Positions 18,064 to 28,075 of a stretch of DNA of 52,115 nucleotides are shown here, in pieces (position 1 is the first letter of the stretch; each line of letters begins with the position of its first letter). Position numbers and translations under genes: made by a program. Source of the DNA: Phycisphaerales bacterium (GTDB lineage: Bacteria > Planctomycetota > Phycisphaerae > Phycisphaerales > UBA1924); assembly GCA_020847175.1 (NCBI GenBank), contig JADLCM010000036.1, positions 1 through 52,115 of the forward strand, given 5' to 3'. The notes under the pieces are model-generated. The model made no database searches and was not told where the DNA came from. It worked only from the letters and a program-made list of their open reading frames with translations.

Positions 18064-18767
18064 CGTGGACGTTGTGGGACGCGCTAAAGCCGGAGACGAA
18101 GGCTCGCGCGCGCAGGGGCCGAGCCGCGATGGAGCGGCCGCAGCCGGAGGAGCAGGCGCGGGCGGCGCCGCAGCGCGATGGTGACACCGCGCGCGTGAAC
18201 CCATCTCCGGGGGCGGGCGCGCGCGGAGGGGATGCCGGACCGGCCGGGGTCTTGGGCGGTCCGAGCGGTGCCCGGCGTGCGCGGCATCGGCCCAGCGCCA
18301 GCCCGCGACGGATGCAGGACCGATACGAGGCGATGACACGCGAGATGCTCGGCAGGTACGGGGTGCGGGTGCGCCGGTGGCGGTCGAGCATGTCCGGGGT
18401 CGCGTGGCAACTGCGGTACGCCGATGGTTCGATCTCCCGGCTGATCGAGTCGCCCCGCCCGTGCGGGCCGATGTCGGCGGCGGTGTTCCTGCACGAGATC
18501 GGGCATCACGCGATCGGATTCGGCGTGTATTCGCCGCGCTGCCTGGAGGAGTTTCACGCCTGGGGGTTTGCGCTGCGCGAGATGGAACGGTTGGGCGTGA
18601 CCATCACTGAAGGTGTGCGCCGGAGGGTGGCCGAGAGCCTGTGGTACGCGGTGGACAAGGCGCGGCGTCGAGGGTTGCGGGTGATTCCGGCTGAACTCGC
18701 GCCCTATGTCGAGAGGCCACCTCGGCGCTCCCGGAGGGGTGCGGCGCGGGCGGGGGCGAGGCGGTAG
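18060..18767 (+). CDS. HEXXH-motif putative metallopeptidase, coupled to fmt
   Basis: This 235-residue protein has a low-complexity, Ala/Gly/Arg-rich first third (about residues 18-85) and a compact domain with HEIGHH at 145-150. Glu163/Glu164 (CLEEFHAWGF) are candidates for a third zinc ligand. The spacing suggests a zincin-like or ImmA/IrrE-like peptidase core, but I do not recognise a named family. The C-terminus is Arg-rich. There is no signal peptide, so a cytoplasmic location is expected. Its ATG overlaps the fmt stop (ATGA). The coupling hints at a link to N-terminal protein maturation, but that is inference only. Confidence 0.7.
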   Translation: MTWTLWDALKPETKARARRGRAAMERPQPEEQARAAPQRDGDTARVNPSPGAGARGGDAGPAGVLGGPSGARRARHRPSASPRRMQDRYEAMTREMLGRYGVRVRRWRSSMSGVAWQLRYADGSISRLIESPRPCGPMSAAVFLHEIGHHAIGFGVYSPRCLEEFHAWGFALREMERLGVTITEGVRRRVAESLWYAVDKARRRGLRVIPAELAPYVERPPRRSRRGAARAGARR

Positions 18768-18901
18768 GCTGTTTCGGAATGGGCGCTGTGGTACCCAGGG
18801 AATGTCAGGCGATCGACCGCGCACGGGGCGCGCACGCGATGCGTGCGGGCCCGCCGCCCCGGGGCCGATTTCCAGCGGGCTCAGCAGGTGGAGGATCGCG
18901 C

Positions 18902-21490
18902 ATGCGGCTGTGGATGAAGGTGTTGATGTGCGCTGCCGGGCTCGGGTGCGGGGCAGAGGGAGCGCAGAGGAGCGCGCCGGCGAGCGCTGGGCCTGAACCG
19001 GGCGCGACGACCGCGAGCGCTCCGGAGGTGACGCTCGAACTCATCATGCGCGATCCGGAATGGCTGGGAAGGTTCGCCGAAGATCCGTACTGGTCGGCGG
19101 ACGGAACACAGGTTTACTACCGCCGGAAACGGGCGGGGAGCGACGAGCGTGATCTCTGGGTGATGCCCGCGCACGGGGGCGAATCGATGCTGGTCGCGGG
19201 CGCGACAGTCGCCGGCACTGATACCGCCCGTGGATGGTGGACGCACGATCGGTCGCGCGTGCTCTTCGGGCGGGCGGGGGACTTGTACGTGGGCGAGCCC
19301 GGGGCGGGGCAGGTGCGCCAACTGACGCGGACAAGCGCAGGCGAGTTTCCGATGGGGTTCACGAGCGATGAGCTTGGAGTGATCTTTCGGCGCGACGGGG
19401 CCGTGCTGGTGCGCGCGCTTGAGGGTGGGATGGAGGTCCAGCCGTACACGATCGAGTCGGGCGAAGACCCGATCTCGCGCGAGGCCGAGGCAGGGTACCT
19501 GGTCGAACAGCAGCGCCGGTTGTTTGACGTGATCCGCGAGCGGCGCGAGCGGGGGGAGCGCGACCGGAAGGCGGACCGGGATGAGTGGATCGCGGACGTG
19601 ACGCGGACGCCGGTGCCGTGGTACGCGGGCAAGGACCTCGTCAGCACGGGGGCGAGCATGTCGCCCGATGGGGTCTGGGTGATCGCGGAGTTTGCGGCGC
19701 GCGCCGAGAACGCCGGGCGCCAGGACGCGATGCCGAACTACGTGACCGAGAGCGGGTATGTCGAGAGCCGGCCCGTGCGCGGGCTGGTGGGATCGGGCAG
19801 GCCGAGACCGGAGAAGCTGGCGCTGCTCAACCTTCGCACACGCGAGCGGTTCGAACTCGACCTGTCGGTGCTGCCGAGCATCGCGGATGATCCGCTTGAG
19901 GCGATCCGGGAGGCGACGAAGCGCGCAAAGGAGGCGGCAAAGCAGGCGGCGCCGGAGGGGAACGCGCCCGCGAACGTGGAGGCCAAGCCCGAGGCGGAAC
20001 TCCCCGCCGCACGGAGTAGCGATCCTGCGGAAACCTCAGCCGGGCAGCCGACGGCGGGCGATGCACCCGTGGGGGGCGAGTCCAAGCCCGAAGCGAAGCC
20101 TGCGCCGAAGCCGAAGCAGCCCGAGCCGCGGGGCGTGAACGTGTCGCGGGTTCTCTGGAGCCGGGACGGCGCGCGGGCGGTGGTGATGTGCGAGTCGTTC
20201 GACAACAAGGACCGCTGGATCGCGGGCGTGGACCTTGACGCCCGGACCATCAAGCCTCTGGAGCACGAGCACGACGAGGCGTGGATCTCTTTCGACTTCG
20301 CGGAGATGGGATTCCTGCGCGACGACCGGCGGCTGTGGTTCCTCTCCGAGCGCACGGGCTTCAGCGGGCTGTACGTTCGGGATGCGATTGACGGCGAGGC
20401 GACGCGCCTTGTGGGCGGGGCCTTTGAGGTGAGCAGCGTCACGGAGAGCCCCGACGGGGCGTGGCTGTACTACCTCGCCAACGTGCACCACCCGGGCGAG
20501 CACGAGGTGTGGCGCGTGCCCACCGCCGGCGGCGACCCCGAGCAGATGACGCGCTTCGGAGGGCAGGTTGAGTATGCCCTCTCACCCGACGGAGGGCGCC
20601 TGCTGCTGCGCGCGTCGAGCCTGGCCCGGCCCCCGGAACTGTTCGTGCAGGAAGCGCGGGCCTTCGCCGGCCTCAAGCCGCTGACAGCCTTCGCAAGCGA
20701 GGCGTTCACGTCGATCGCGTGGGTAGTGCCCGAGGTGGTCGCGGTGCCCGGGCCTGGGGGACCGGTGTACGCGAGGGTGTACCGGCCCGCGTCGCAGGCG
20801 CCCTCGCGCCCGGGCGCGGTCTTCATCCACGGGGCGGGATACCTGCAGGATGCGCACAAAGGGTGGTCGTACTACTTCCGCGAGTTCATGTTCGCGACGA
20901 TGCTCTGCCGCGCGGGGTACACCGTCATTGACCCGGACTTCCGGGCCAGCGCGGGGTACGGGCGCGACTGGCGGACCGCGATCTACCGGAACATGGGCTA
21001 CCCCGAGGTGGATGATCTGGCGGCGTGCGTGGCGTTTCTCGGCGAGCATTGCAACGTGGACGTCGCTCGCGTGGGATGCTGGGGTGGCTCGTACGGCGGC
21101 TTCCTGACGCTCATGGCGCTCTTCACCCGCCCGGAAATCTTTGCCTGCGGGGCCGCGCTGCGCCCCGTGACCGACTGGGCCCATTACAACCACGGGTACA
21201 CGAGCAACATCCTGAACACGCCCGAACTCGACCCGGAGACATTTCGCCGGTGCTCGCCCATCGAGCACGCGGCGGGCCTTCAGAAGCCCCTGCTCATCTG
21301 TCACGGCATGCAGGATGACAATGTCTTCTACCAGGACACGGTGCGGCTGGCCCAGCGGCTCGTCGAACTGCACAAGCGCGACTGGGAGGTCGCGGCGTAC
21401 CCCGTCGAGCCCCACGGCTTCGTCGAAGCCTCGAGCTGGTACGACGAGTACCGGCGCATCTTCGAGTTGTTCGAGCGCCACCTGAAGTGA
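18902..21490 (+). CDS. Secreted S9-family (prolyl oligopeptidase/DPP-like) peptidase
   Basis: This is an 862-residue two-domain peptidase. It has an N-terminal signal-like segment (MKVLMCAAGLGCG), a beta-propeller region with SADGTQVYY and SPDGVWVIAEF repeats, and a C-terminal alpha/beta hydrolase. The catalytic Ser730 is in GCWGGSYGGF, the Asp is in HGMQDDNVF, and the His is in VEPHGF near residue 838. A Pro/Ala/Glu/Lys-rich insert lies near residues 345-410. The expected role is periplasmic peptide degradation. ATG at 18902 is chosen because GGAGG lies about 10 bases upstream; in-frame starts further upstream lack a signal peptide. The GC of LGCGAE could act as a lipid attachment site, but the lipobox is weak. 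Confidence 0.92.
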   Translation: MRLWMKVLMCAAGLGCGAEGAQRSAPASAGPEPGATTASAPEVTLELIMRDPEWLGRFAEDPYWSADGTQVYYRRKRAGSDERDLWVMPAHGGESMLVAGATVAGTDTARGWWTHDRSRVLFGRAGDLYVGEPGAGQVRQLTRTSAGEFPMGFTSDELGVIFRRDGAVLVRALEGGMEVQPYTIESGEDPISREAEAGYLVEQQRRLFDVIRERRERGERDRKADRDEWIADVTRTPVPWYAGKDLVSTGASMSPDGVWVIAEFAARAENAGRQDAMPNYVTESGYVESRPVRGLVGSGRPRPEKLALLNLRTRERFELDLSVLPSIADDPLEAIREATKRAKEAAKQAAPEGNAPANVEAKPEAELPAARSSDPAETSAGQPTAGDAPVGGESKPEAKPAPKPKQPEPRGVNVSRVLWSRDGARAVVMCESFDNKDRWIAGVDLDARTIKPLEHEHDEAWISFDFAEMGFLRDDRRLWFLSERTGFSGLYVRDAIDGEATRLVGGAFEVSSVTESPDGAWLYYLANVHHPGEHEVWRVPTAGGDPEQMTRFGGQVEYALSPDGGRLLLRASSLARPPELFVQEARAFAGLKPLTAFASEAFTSIAWVVPEVVAVPGPGGPVYARVYRPASQAPSRPGAVFIHGAGYLQDAHKGWSYYFREFMFATMLCRAGYTVIDPDFRASAGYGRDWRTAIYRNMGYPEVDDLAACVAFLGEHCNVDVARVGCWGGSYGGFLTLMALFTRPEIFACGAALRPVTDWAHYNHGYTSNILNTPELDPETFRRCSPIEHAAGLQKPLLICHGMQDDNVFYQDTVRLAQRLVELHKRDWEVAAYPVEPHGFVEASSWYDEYRRIFELFERHLK

Positions 21491-21543
21491 ACGCGGGGTG
21501 CATCGGTGAGGCGGCGCGCTCCGGGCCGCCGGGCAAGCACAGG

Positions 21544-21951
21544 TCATGTGATTGGCGTGCAGATGCCGTTCTCTTTGGTGTAGCGCGGGACCGACGGGTC
21601 GATGTCCAGGGCCCAGAGATCGATGCCGCCCACGATGGAGCGGGCCTCCGCGAACCCGCGCGCCTGGAGAAGCATCGCGGCGGTGAGCGAGCGCCGACCA
21701 TGATGGCAGAGGGTGAGCACGACCGTGCCGGGAGGCGGCTCAATCTCGTCGGCACGCAGTTCGAGTTCAGCCAGCGGGATGTGCGCGGCACCTTCGACCC
21801 GAGAGGTGTCCCACTCTTCTTCGGTGCGGCAGTCCACGATGAAGCAGGCGCCGCGTTCGAGCAGGGCCTTCGCCTCGCGCGGGGTGATCTCGTATTGGGG
21901 CCTGAAGGGGTAACCCTCCGGGAGCCCTCGCGCGTCGAGAGGTGTGGTCAC
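21544..21951 (-). CDS. Rhodanese-like domain protein
   Basis: This 135-residue single-domain rhodanese has the active-site loop CHHGRRS with Cys82, preceded by the CRTEEEWDTSRVEGAAHIPLAE strand-helix typical of the fold. It is likely to carry persulfide sulfur or serve in thiol redox handling in the cytoplasm. The start is GTG at 21951, which overlaps the TGA of the upstream lipoprotein gene (GTGA), indicating translational coupling in a two-gene unit. Confidence 0.88.
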   Translation of the reverse strand: MTTPLDARGLPEGYPFRPQYEITPREAKALLERGACFIVDCRTEEEWDTSRVEGAAHIPLAELELRADEIEPPPGTVVLTLCHHGRRSLTAAMLLQARGFAEARSIVGGIDLWALDIDPSVPRYTKENGICTPIT

Positions 21952-22652
21952 CGGGAGCCCTCCTCGGCCGGCGGGTTCGCCGGCGGGCTGACGGGATGCG
22001 CCCCGGCGGGCGATCCGGGCGCTGTCGTTTCGGGCCGGTCGCTCACGGGAGCGAAGCGCCGGATCACACCGGGCTCGCCCGGCATCGCTTCGGGCGAGCG
22101 GCGCGGGGCGAGGGGGTCGCCGGGCATGGTGGACCCGACGATCTCGCCGAGCCAGGGGCCGCGCCGGGCGCGGGCGTAGGGGAACTCGCCCCCCCGCACA
22201 TGGTCGGCGTCATCGGCGGCATCGACGAGGAGGAATGGGGCGCGAATCACGTCCTCGAAGAAGGACTGGATCACAAGCCACTGGTCGTCCACCCGATCAT
22301 CCCAGGCGTGGGGCGCGGGGTCGAGCGCGGTCAGCGGGGTCGGGTACTCGCCGCGGGCGCGGGCGGCGCCCGCGAACCAGCGCTGGCGGGCGTAGGTCTC
22401 GCGGTGGGGGGGCCGGTCTCCCGGAACTTCAAACCGAGTGGGTTGCCATGCGGCGCGGTTGAGGGGCACAGGCGCCGGAGGGCCGGTCAGGGTCCGGTCG
22501 CGGGGGAGCGATTCTTCCTTGAGCGCTCCGCCGGCGCCCGGAAGCTCAACCTCGCCTCCGATCGCGAGCTGGTCGTTGTTCGCCACGCGGCACCCGCCGA
22601 GGGCGAGAACGCAGAGTGTCGCGAGCGCGGCGGGCTTCCACAGGAAGGGCAT
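21948..22652 (-). CDS. Lipoprotein of unknown function
   Basis: This 234-residue protein has a lipoprotein signal with lipobox LGGC at Cys21. The mature part has many Pro, Arg and Asp residues and a central segment with DDQWLVIQSFFEDVIRAPFL; both ends look disordered. No family is recognised. ATG at 22652 has GGAG 6-9 bases upstream and starts directly at the signal peptide; the frame is open much further upstream but without plausible content. It overlaps the rhodanese gene by four bases. The region before it (22653-22716) separates it from recX, which is on the same strand. Confidence 0.7.
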   Translation of the reverse strand: MPFLWKPAALATLCVLALGGCRVANNDQLAIGGEVELPGAGGALKEESLPRDRTLTGPPAPVPLNRAAWQPTRFEVPGDRPPHRETYARQRWFAGAARARGEYPTPLTALDPAPHAWDDRVDDQWLVIQSFFEDVIRAPFLLVDAADDADHVRGGEFPYARARRGPWLGEIVGSTMPGDPLAPRRSPEAMPGEPGVIRRFAPVSDRPETTAPGSPAGAHPVSPPANPPAEEGSR

Positions 22653-22716
22653 GCGGGGCTCCAAGGGGGCCGTCCGGCGACCTGCGCGGAGCAGGCCAGC
22701 GACTGGACGAGTGATC

Positions 22717-23379
22717 TTAGGCATCATCGCTTCTTGCCTCGGGCACCAGGCGGGCGACGGCTTCGCGGGCGACATCCTCGTCGAAGCCGCGCCGGGCAAG
22801 CCGGGTGAGATACCTTCGGGCGCGGGCCGCGGGGGGCAGGTCGGCATCGGCGGGGCGGGAGGTATCCGCGAGGGCGCGCAGGGCATCGTCGATGGGGTTG
22901 GACGAGCGGGCGGAGAGGATGCGTTCGACCAACGGTTCGGGCACGCCGCGCTTGAGAAGGCGATGGCGAAGCAGGGCGGCGCCCGCCGGACGGTGCGTGT
23001 CGGAGGATTCAACGATGGCCCGGGCGAACGCCTCGTCGTCGATGAGTCGATCGTGCGCGAGGCGTTCGAGCGTGGGTTCGATGACCCGGGGCGCATGCCC
23101 GCGGGAGGCGAGGCGCCCGGCCAGTTCGGCGCGGGAGAGGGCCCTGGGGGCCAGCACGGCAATGGCGTGGGCGCGGCAGCGGTCGAGGGCGCCCTGATGC
23201 AGCGCGCGCGCGGCAAGTTCCGGGCTCCAGGGGAGGCCGGGTTCGAGGCCGAGGTGATGCGCGGAGGCTGCGAGCAGGCGTGCGGCGACCCTGCCGCCAA
23301 CGATCACCGTCCGCCACGCGGGTTCGTTCCTGGGCGTGCGGAGCACGTCGATAGGAGGATGGGGAGGGAGGGCGTTCAC
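22717..23379 (-). CDS. recX: Regulatory protein RecX
   Basis: This protein of about 220 residues has three-helix repeats typical of RecX, the modulator of RecA filaments: LAPRALSRAELAGRLASRGH, LIDDEAFARAIVES, RLLKRGVPEPLVERIL and YLTRLARRGFDEDVAREAV. The start is uncertain. GTG at 23379 gives a normal-length N-terminus. An ATG at 23529, which overlaps the gyrA stop as ATGA, would add 50 residues of Pro/Gly/Ala-rich, low-complexity sequence. The second option cannot be excluded because it would give tight coupling to gyrA. recA is not in the window. Confidence 0.85.
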   Translation of the reverse strand: MNALPPHPPIDVLRTPRNEPAWRTVIVGGRVAARLLAASAHHLGLEPGLPWSPELAARALHQGALDRCRAHAIAVLAPRALSRAELAGRLASRGHAPRVIEPTLERLAHDRLIDDEAFARAIVESSDTHRPAGAALLRHRLLKRGVPEPLVERILSARSSNPIDDALRALADTSRPADADLPPAARARRYLTRLARRGFDEDVAREAVARLVPEARSDDA

Positions 23380-23525
23380 GAAGCGGACGATACCGCAGTC
23401 GCCGAACCCGGGCGGGAACGATGGTGGGTAAGCGCCGGCGCCCGAATCTCCGGCAGCGGGTTGGCGGCGGGCCGAGGCGGGCGTGCCGCCGGCCCGGGCG
23501 CCGCGAACGCAACGCTGCGGGGGGC

Positions 23526-26228
23526 TCATTCCGCGGGCGGGGTCGGCTGAGGGTCGGGATCGACACCTGGTTCGATGATGCGGGCGGCGGCGACGACCTG
23601 GTCGCCGTCGTTGAGACTGACGACGCGCACGCCCTGCGTGCCGCGCCCGATCCGGCTGATGGACGCCGCGGGCACCCGGACGAGTTTGCCCCCCCGGGAG
23701 ATGACCACGACGTCATCGGTGTCGGCGACCACGAGCGCGGCGACGGAGGGCCCGTTGCGCTCGGTGGACTTGATGTCGGCTCGACCCTTGCCGCCCCGGG
23801 ACTGGGAGCGCAGTTTGCCGCTCTCGGGCTGCACGCGGTATTCATCGACGGCGGTGCGCTTGCCGTAGCCGTGTTGAGTGATGGTGAGGAGCGAGAGGGC
23901 GGGGTCACGGGTCTGCGGGTCGCCGTCGGTGTCCGGGTCCATCTCGATGCGCACGCCGGCGATGACGGCATTGCCGGGATCGAGGTCGATGCCCTTGACG
24001 CCGTAGGCGGGGCGGCCCATGAGGCGGGCATCAGTCTCGTTGAAGCGGATCGCCGTGCCCTGGCTGGTGACGAGCGCGACATCGTCGTTGCCGTCGGTGA
24101 GGAGCACGTCGATCAGGGAGTCGGACTCTTCGATGCCGACGGCGATGATGCCCGAGCGGTTGACGTTGCGGTAGTCCTTGAGCGCGGTGCGCTTGACAAG
24201 GCCATTGCGGGTGATGAAGGTGAGATACTCGCTGGATTGCTCGAAGTCCTTCACCGCGAGGTAGGCGCGGGTCCGCTCGCCGGCGCGGAGTTCGAGAAGG
24301 TTGACAATGGCGCGCCCCGCGGCGGTGCGGCTCATCTCGGGAATCTCGTAGACCTTGAGCCTGAAAACCCGCCCGGTGTCGGTGAAGCAGAGCAGGTCGT
24401 CGTGGGTGCTGGCGACAAAGACCTGCTCAATGAAGTCGTCGTCGCGGCTGCCGCCCGCGAGAATGCCCTTGCCGCCCCGGCCCTGGGCCTGGTAGGTGGC
24501 GATGGGCACGCGCTTGACGTAGCCGGCGTGGCTGATGGTGACGGCGACATCCTCCTGCTGAATCAGCGCTTCGAGCGCGATGTCGCCTTCGGCTTCTTCG
24601 ATTGTGGTCAGGCGGGGCGAGGCGTAGCGGGCGCGCATGGCGAGGCAGTCAGCCTTGATCATGGCGCGGACGCGCGCGGCGTCGGCCAGGATGCGCTCGT
24701 ACTCCTCGATGCTCGCCACGACGCGGGCGTAGTCGGCGACGAGCTTCTCGATCTCGAGCCCCACGAGCTGGATGAGCCGCATGGCGCCGATCGCCTCGGC
24801 CTGGACGCGCGTGAGGGCGACCCCGCCCGCCGCGTCGGCGGCCCGCACGTGGGCCTGAAGGCGTCCGGGCAAGGAGGCCCAGTGCGGGTGCGAGGGCGGG
24901 ATGCGGAAGGCCCGGGCCATCAGCCCCTCGATCGCCTCTTCGCGGCTGTGGGCGGCCCGGATGACCCGGATGACCTCGTCGATGTCGCAGACCGCGTAGA
25001 TCAGAGCTTCGAGCTTGTGGGCTTCCTGCTTGGCCTGGCGCAGAAGGAAGGACGTGCGCCGGCGGATGACAACCGCGCGGTGCGCAATGTACAGGTCGAT
25101 GAGATCGCGCAGCCCGAGCGTGCGCGGCTGGCGATTGACCAGGGCGATGTTGATGATGCTGAAGGTGTCCTGCAGCGGGGTGTGCTGGTGGAGCTGCGCC
25201 TCGACCACCGCGGGGTCGGCGCCTTTCTTGAGCTCCACGACCACGCGGGTCTGGGCCTGGCGCCCGGATTCGTTGCGCACGTCGGAGACGTCGGCGATGC
25301 GTTCCTCCTTCACCGCATCGACGATCTTCTCGACCAGGGTGTTCTGCATGAGGGCGTAGGGAATCTGATCGATGACGATCTGCTGGCGTCCGTTCGCGAG
25401 GTCTTCGACGTGGCACACCCCCCGCACGGTGATGCGCCCGCGCCCCGTGGCGTAGGCCTCGACAATGCCCGAGCGCCCGCGGATCACGCCCCCGGTGGGG
25501 AAGTCCGGGCCCTTGACGCCCAGCCTGCCGGGCTTGCCCTCGGCGCCGGGCTCGTCGGTCATCAGGTCGCGCAGCGAAATCGCCGGGTCGTCGATGACGC
25601 GCGTGATCGCATCAAGTATCTCGCCCGGGTTGTGCGGGGGCAGGCTGGTGGCCATGCCCACGGCGATGCCCATTCCGCCGTTGATGAGCAGGTTGGGGAA
25701 CTTGCCCGGCAGCACGGTGGGCTCGGTGAGCCGGTCGTCGTAGTTGGGCTGCACGTCCACCGTGTCTTTGTCGAGGTCTTCCATCATGTCCACGCTGGCG
25801 TGGGTCATGCGGGCCTCGGTGTAGCGCATGGCGGCGGGGGGGTCGCCCTCGATGGACCCGAAGTTGCCCTGCGGGTCGATGAGGGGGACGCGCATCTTCC
25901 ATTTCTGGGCGAGTCCGACGAGGGTGGGGTAGATCACGCCTTCGCCGTGCGGGTGGTAGTTGCCGCTCGTGTCGCCGGCGATCTTGGCGCACTTGATGTG
26001 CTTGCGCCCGGGGCGGAGGTTGAGGTCGTTCATGGCGACCAGGATGCGCCGCTGGCTGGGCTTGAGGCCGTCGCGGACATCGGGCAGAGCCCGGTCCATG
26101 ATCGTGCTCATGGCGTAGGTGAGGTAGGAGTCGCGGAGCTCGCGCTCAATGGCAAGTTCGACGATGTGGTCCCCACGGGGCGGGGTGCCGGCCTCGCCCC
26201 CGGGGGTGGTCGGATCGATGTCGGACAT
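23526..26228 (-). CDS. gyrA: DNA gyrase subunit A
   Basis: This 900-residue protein is the breakage-reunion subunit of gyrase, which introduces negative supercoils. The catalytic tyrosine is Tyr136 in AMRYTEAR. The GyrA-box characteristic of gyrase rather than topoisomerase IV is present as QGRGGKG in the C-terminal beta-pinwheel. In the quinolone-determining region the sequence is [13 protein letters not shown]. Positions equivalent to E. coli Ser83 and Asp87 are Gly97 and Pro101, so the water-metal bridge residues are absent. Insertions between the N-terminal and pinwheel domains make it slightly long. gyrB is not adjacent. recX lies downstream and may be coupled. Confidence 0.97.
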   Translation of the reverse strand: MSDIDPTTPGGEAGTPPRGDHIVELAIERELRDSYLTYAMSTIMDRALPDVRDGLKPSQRRILVAMNDLNLRPGRKHIKCAKIAGDTSGNYHPHGEGVIYPTLVGLAQKWKMRVPLIDPQGNFGSIEGDPPAAMRYTEARMTHASVDMMEDLDKDTVDVQPNYDDRLTEPTVLPGKFPNLLINGGMGIAVGMATSLPPHNPGEILDAITRVIDDPAISLRDLMTDEPGAEGKPGRLGVKGPDFPTGGVIRGRSGIVEAYATGRGRITVRGVCHVEDLANGRQQIVIDQIPYALMQNTLVEKIVDAVKEERIADVSDVRNESGRQAQTRVVVELKKGADPAVVEAQLHQHTPLQDTFSIINIALVNRQPRTLGLRDLIDLYIAHRAVVIRRRTSFLLRQAKQEAHKLEALIYAVCDIDEVIRVIRAAHSREEAIEGLMARAFRIPPSHPHWASLPGRLQAHVRAADAAGGVALTRVQAEAIGAMRLIQLVGLEIEKLVADYARVVASIEEYERILADAARVRAMIKADCLAMRARYASPRLTTIEEAEGDIALEALIQQEDVAVTISHAGYVKRVPIATYQAQGRGGKGILAGGSRDDDFIEQVFVASTHDDLLCFTDTGRVFRLKVYEIPEMSRTAAGRAIVNLLELRAGERTRAYLAVKDFEQSSEYLTFITRNGLVKRTALKDYRNVNRSGIIAVGIEESDSLIDVLLTDGNDDVALVTSQGTAIRFNETDARLMGRPAYGVKGIDLDPGNAVIAGVRIEMDPDTDGDPQTRDPALSLLTITQHGYGKRTAVDEYRVQPESGKLRSQSRGGKGRADIKSTERNGPSVAALVVADTDDVVVISRGGKLVRVPAASISRIGRGTQGVRVVSLNDGDQVVAAARIIEPGVDPDPQPTPPAE

Positions 26229-26305
26229 GCAGGAGCGCTCCGTGCGAACTGGGCCGGATCGAGCCGCGCCGCGGCCCTGAAAAGCGGCCCCGGATCATAG
26301 GAGAA

Positions 26306-27310
26306 CTACCCCTCCGGCGTGGCGGGGGCGAGGGGGTCGGGGCGAAAGAGCTTGGTGCCCAGGGCCCAGAGATTGTCGGTGAAATTGCCCCCGAGATCGA
26401 AGGCGCGGGGCTGCTCGGGGCGGGCCGCGGCGAGGGCCACGGCGACCTTGGCATCGAGGTTGTCGAGCATCGAGACGATGAGGGCCTCGGGGGTCATGGG
26501 CACCTTGGCGGCCCCGTACTCGGGCACGCCGTGGTGGCTCAGGATGATGTGCTGGAGCACCGTGAACGTGCCGGGGGGAAGGCGCACGCCCTTCTCCCGG
26601 ATCAGGTGCTGCACCTTGTCGTGGAGCATGATCGCCCCCTCGACGATGTGCCCCACGAGTTCGCCCCGGTCGGTGTAGGTGAAGGGACCGTCGTAGGCCA
26701 GTTCGCGGGTCTTGCCGAGGTCGTGAAGGAAGAGCCCCATGACCACGATGTCGCGATTGACGCCCGGGTAGAGCGGGCAGACCCGGTCGGCAAGGCGCAG
26801 GAGATTGAGCGTGTGTTCGAGCAGGCCGCCGAGGTACGCGTGGTGCATGCTCTTGGCGGCGGGGGCCTGCCGGAAGGCCGCCATGAGCATCTCGTCGCCG
26901 AGGTACGCCTCGGCGAGGGCCTTTATGGCGGGGTGTTCGAGAGAGCCGAGGATCGCGGCGGTCTCGGCGAACATCTCGTCGACGTTGTGGCGCGTGGTCG
27001 GAAGGAGGTCACGCATCTCCTCCGGTGCGGGGTCGTAAGGCTGAATGGTGTGGATGATGAGCTGAAGATCACCCTGGAATTTCTGGGTTTCGCCCTCGAT
27101 GTAGACAAAGCCGTCGGTGGGGAGGCGACGGAAGAAGGCCTCGTCGATGGACCACATGCGCCCGGAGACTTCGCCGCTCTTGTCGCGGAGAAGGCAGCGC
27201 AGGTAGGGCTTGTCGTTGCGGGTCTTGCCGAGCTGGGCGTTGGCGATGGCGAAGACGCCCTCGATGCGTTCCGAGGGGCCAAACTCACGGATCGTGCGGC
27301 GTTCCTTCAT
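26306..27310 (-). CDS. YhaM-like 3'-5' exoribonuclease (OB fold plus HD domain)
   Basis: This 334-residue protein combines an N-terminal OB-fold nucleic-acid-binding domain (about residues 15-95) with an HD phosphohydrolase domain. Metal ligands visible are His166 (GLLEHTLNL), His196-Asp197 (LFLHDLGK), and later His residues in HIILSHHG. This order matches YhaM/CBF1-type exoribonucleases. The start is ATG at 27310, the first residue of the OB-fold region; longer frames upstream overlap the divergent hydrolase promoter. The C-terminal AALAAARPEQPRAFDLGG region is less conserved. Expected role: 3'-5' degradation of short RNA or single-stranded DNA. Confidence 0.88.
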   Translation of the reverse strand: MKERRTIREFGPSERIEGVFAIANAQLGKTRNDKPYLRCLLRDKSGEVSGRMWSIDEAFFRRLPTDGFVYIEGETQKFQGDLQLIIHTIQPYDPAPEEMRDLLPTTRHNVDEMFAETAAILGSLEHPAIKALAEAYLGDEMLMAAFRQAPAAKSMHHAYLGGLLEHTLNLLRLADRVCPLYPGVNRDIVVMGLFLHDLGKTRELAYDGPFTYTDRGELVGHIVEGAIMLHDKVQHLIREKGVRLPPGTFTVLQHIILSHHGVPEYGAAKVPMTPEALIVSMLDNLDAKVAVALAAARPEQPRAFDLGGNFTDNLWALGTKLFRPDPLAPATPEG

Positions 27311-27389
27311 CGGGGAGTGTAGGGCCGAGTCGCGGGGCCAAGGGCGGGGCGACATACGAGTCGGCGCGCCGGCGACATACGCTCGGGTC

Positions 27390-28037
27390 ATGGCTCACCC
27401 GACGCTCACCTGCTTCACGCTCGGCCCGTTCGCGACCAACTGCTACGTGGCGGCGTGCGACGGGGATTGCTGGATCGTGGATGCGGGCTTCGAGCCGGGA
27501 GAACTCATCCAGCACGTCCGCGCGGCGGGGCTGCGGCCGCGGGCCATCGTGCTCACGCACGCACACCTGGACCACATCGCGGGGGTGGATGGCGTGCGCC
27601 GCGGGCTGAAGGACCTGGGCGAGGCCCCGGTGTGGATTCACGAGGCCGAGAAGGACTGGTGCGCCGACGCGGCACTGAACCTGTCGCAGGCGTACGGGTT
27701 CCCGGTCACCTGCCGCGCGCCCGATGCGCTGCTGACGGACGGGCAGCAGCTGACGCTCGGGGGCTCGACGTGGCGGGTGCTGCACACGCCGGGGCACTCA
27801 CCCGGGGGCATCACGCTGCACCACGAGCCCAGCGCCCAGGCGCTGGTGGGCGACACGCTGTTCGCCGGGAGCGTGGGCCGGACGGACTTTCCGGGGGCGT
27901 CGTTTGAGGTGCTGGCGAAGTCGATCCGCGAGAAGCTCTACACCCTTGACCCGCGCACGAAGGCGTTTCCGGGGCATGGCCCGGCGACGACGATCGGGCG
28001 AGAGATGCTGAGCAACCCGTGCGTGCGCGCACAATGA
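27390..28037 (+). CDS. MBL-fold hydrolase (glyoxalase II-like)
   Basis: This 215-residue metallo-beta-lactamase-fold protein carries the zinc motif THAHLDH (His57, His59, Asp61, His62). Further ligands are in HTPGHSPG and LVGDTLFAGSVGRTDFPG, and the C-terminal His is in FPGHGPATT. The GRTDFPG segment and the length match the YcbL/GloB-like subgroup, which hydrolyse hydroxyacyl-glutathione or similar thioesters. Other MBL substrates are possible. The ATG at 27390 is divergent from the YhaM-like gene with 79 bases between starts. Confidence 0.9.
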   Translation: MAHPTLTCFTLGPFATNCYVAACDGDCWIVDAGFEPGELIQHVRAAGLRPRAIVLTHAHLDHIAGVDGVRRGLKDLGEAPVWIHEAEKDWCADAALNLSQAYGFPVTCRAPDALLTDGQQLTLGGSTWRVLHTPGHSPGGITLHHEPSAQALVGDTLFAGSVGRTDFPGASFEVLAKSIREKLYTLDPRTKAFPGHGPATTIGREMLSNPCVRAQ

Positions 28038-28075
28038 CGGCGGACGTAGGGAACCCCTGTGCCCGGCGCCCGGGA

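Noticed and set aside
23421..26300. A 959-residue plus-strand open frame opposite gyrA
   Set aside because: It is the complementary shadow of gyrA (runs of Asp, Val, Gly, His), while the gyrA motifs on the other strand are unambiguous.
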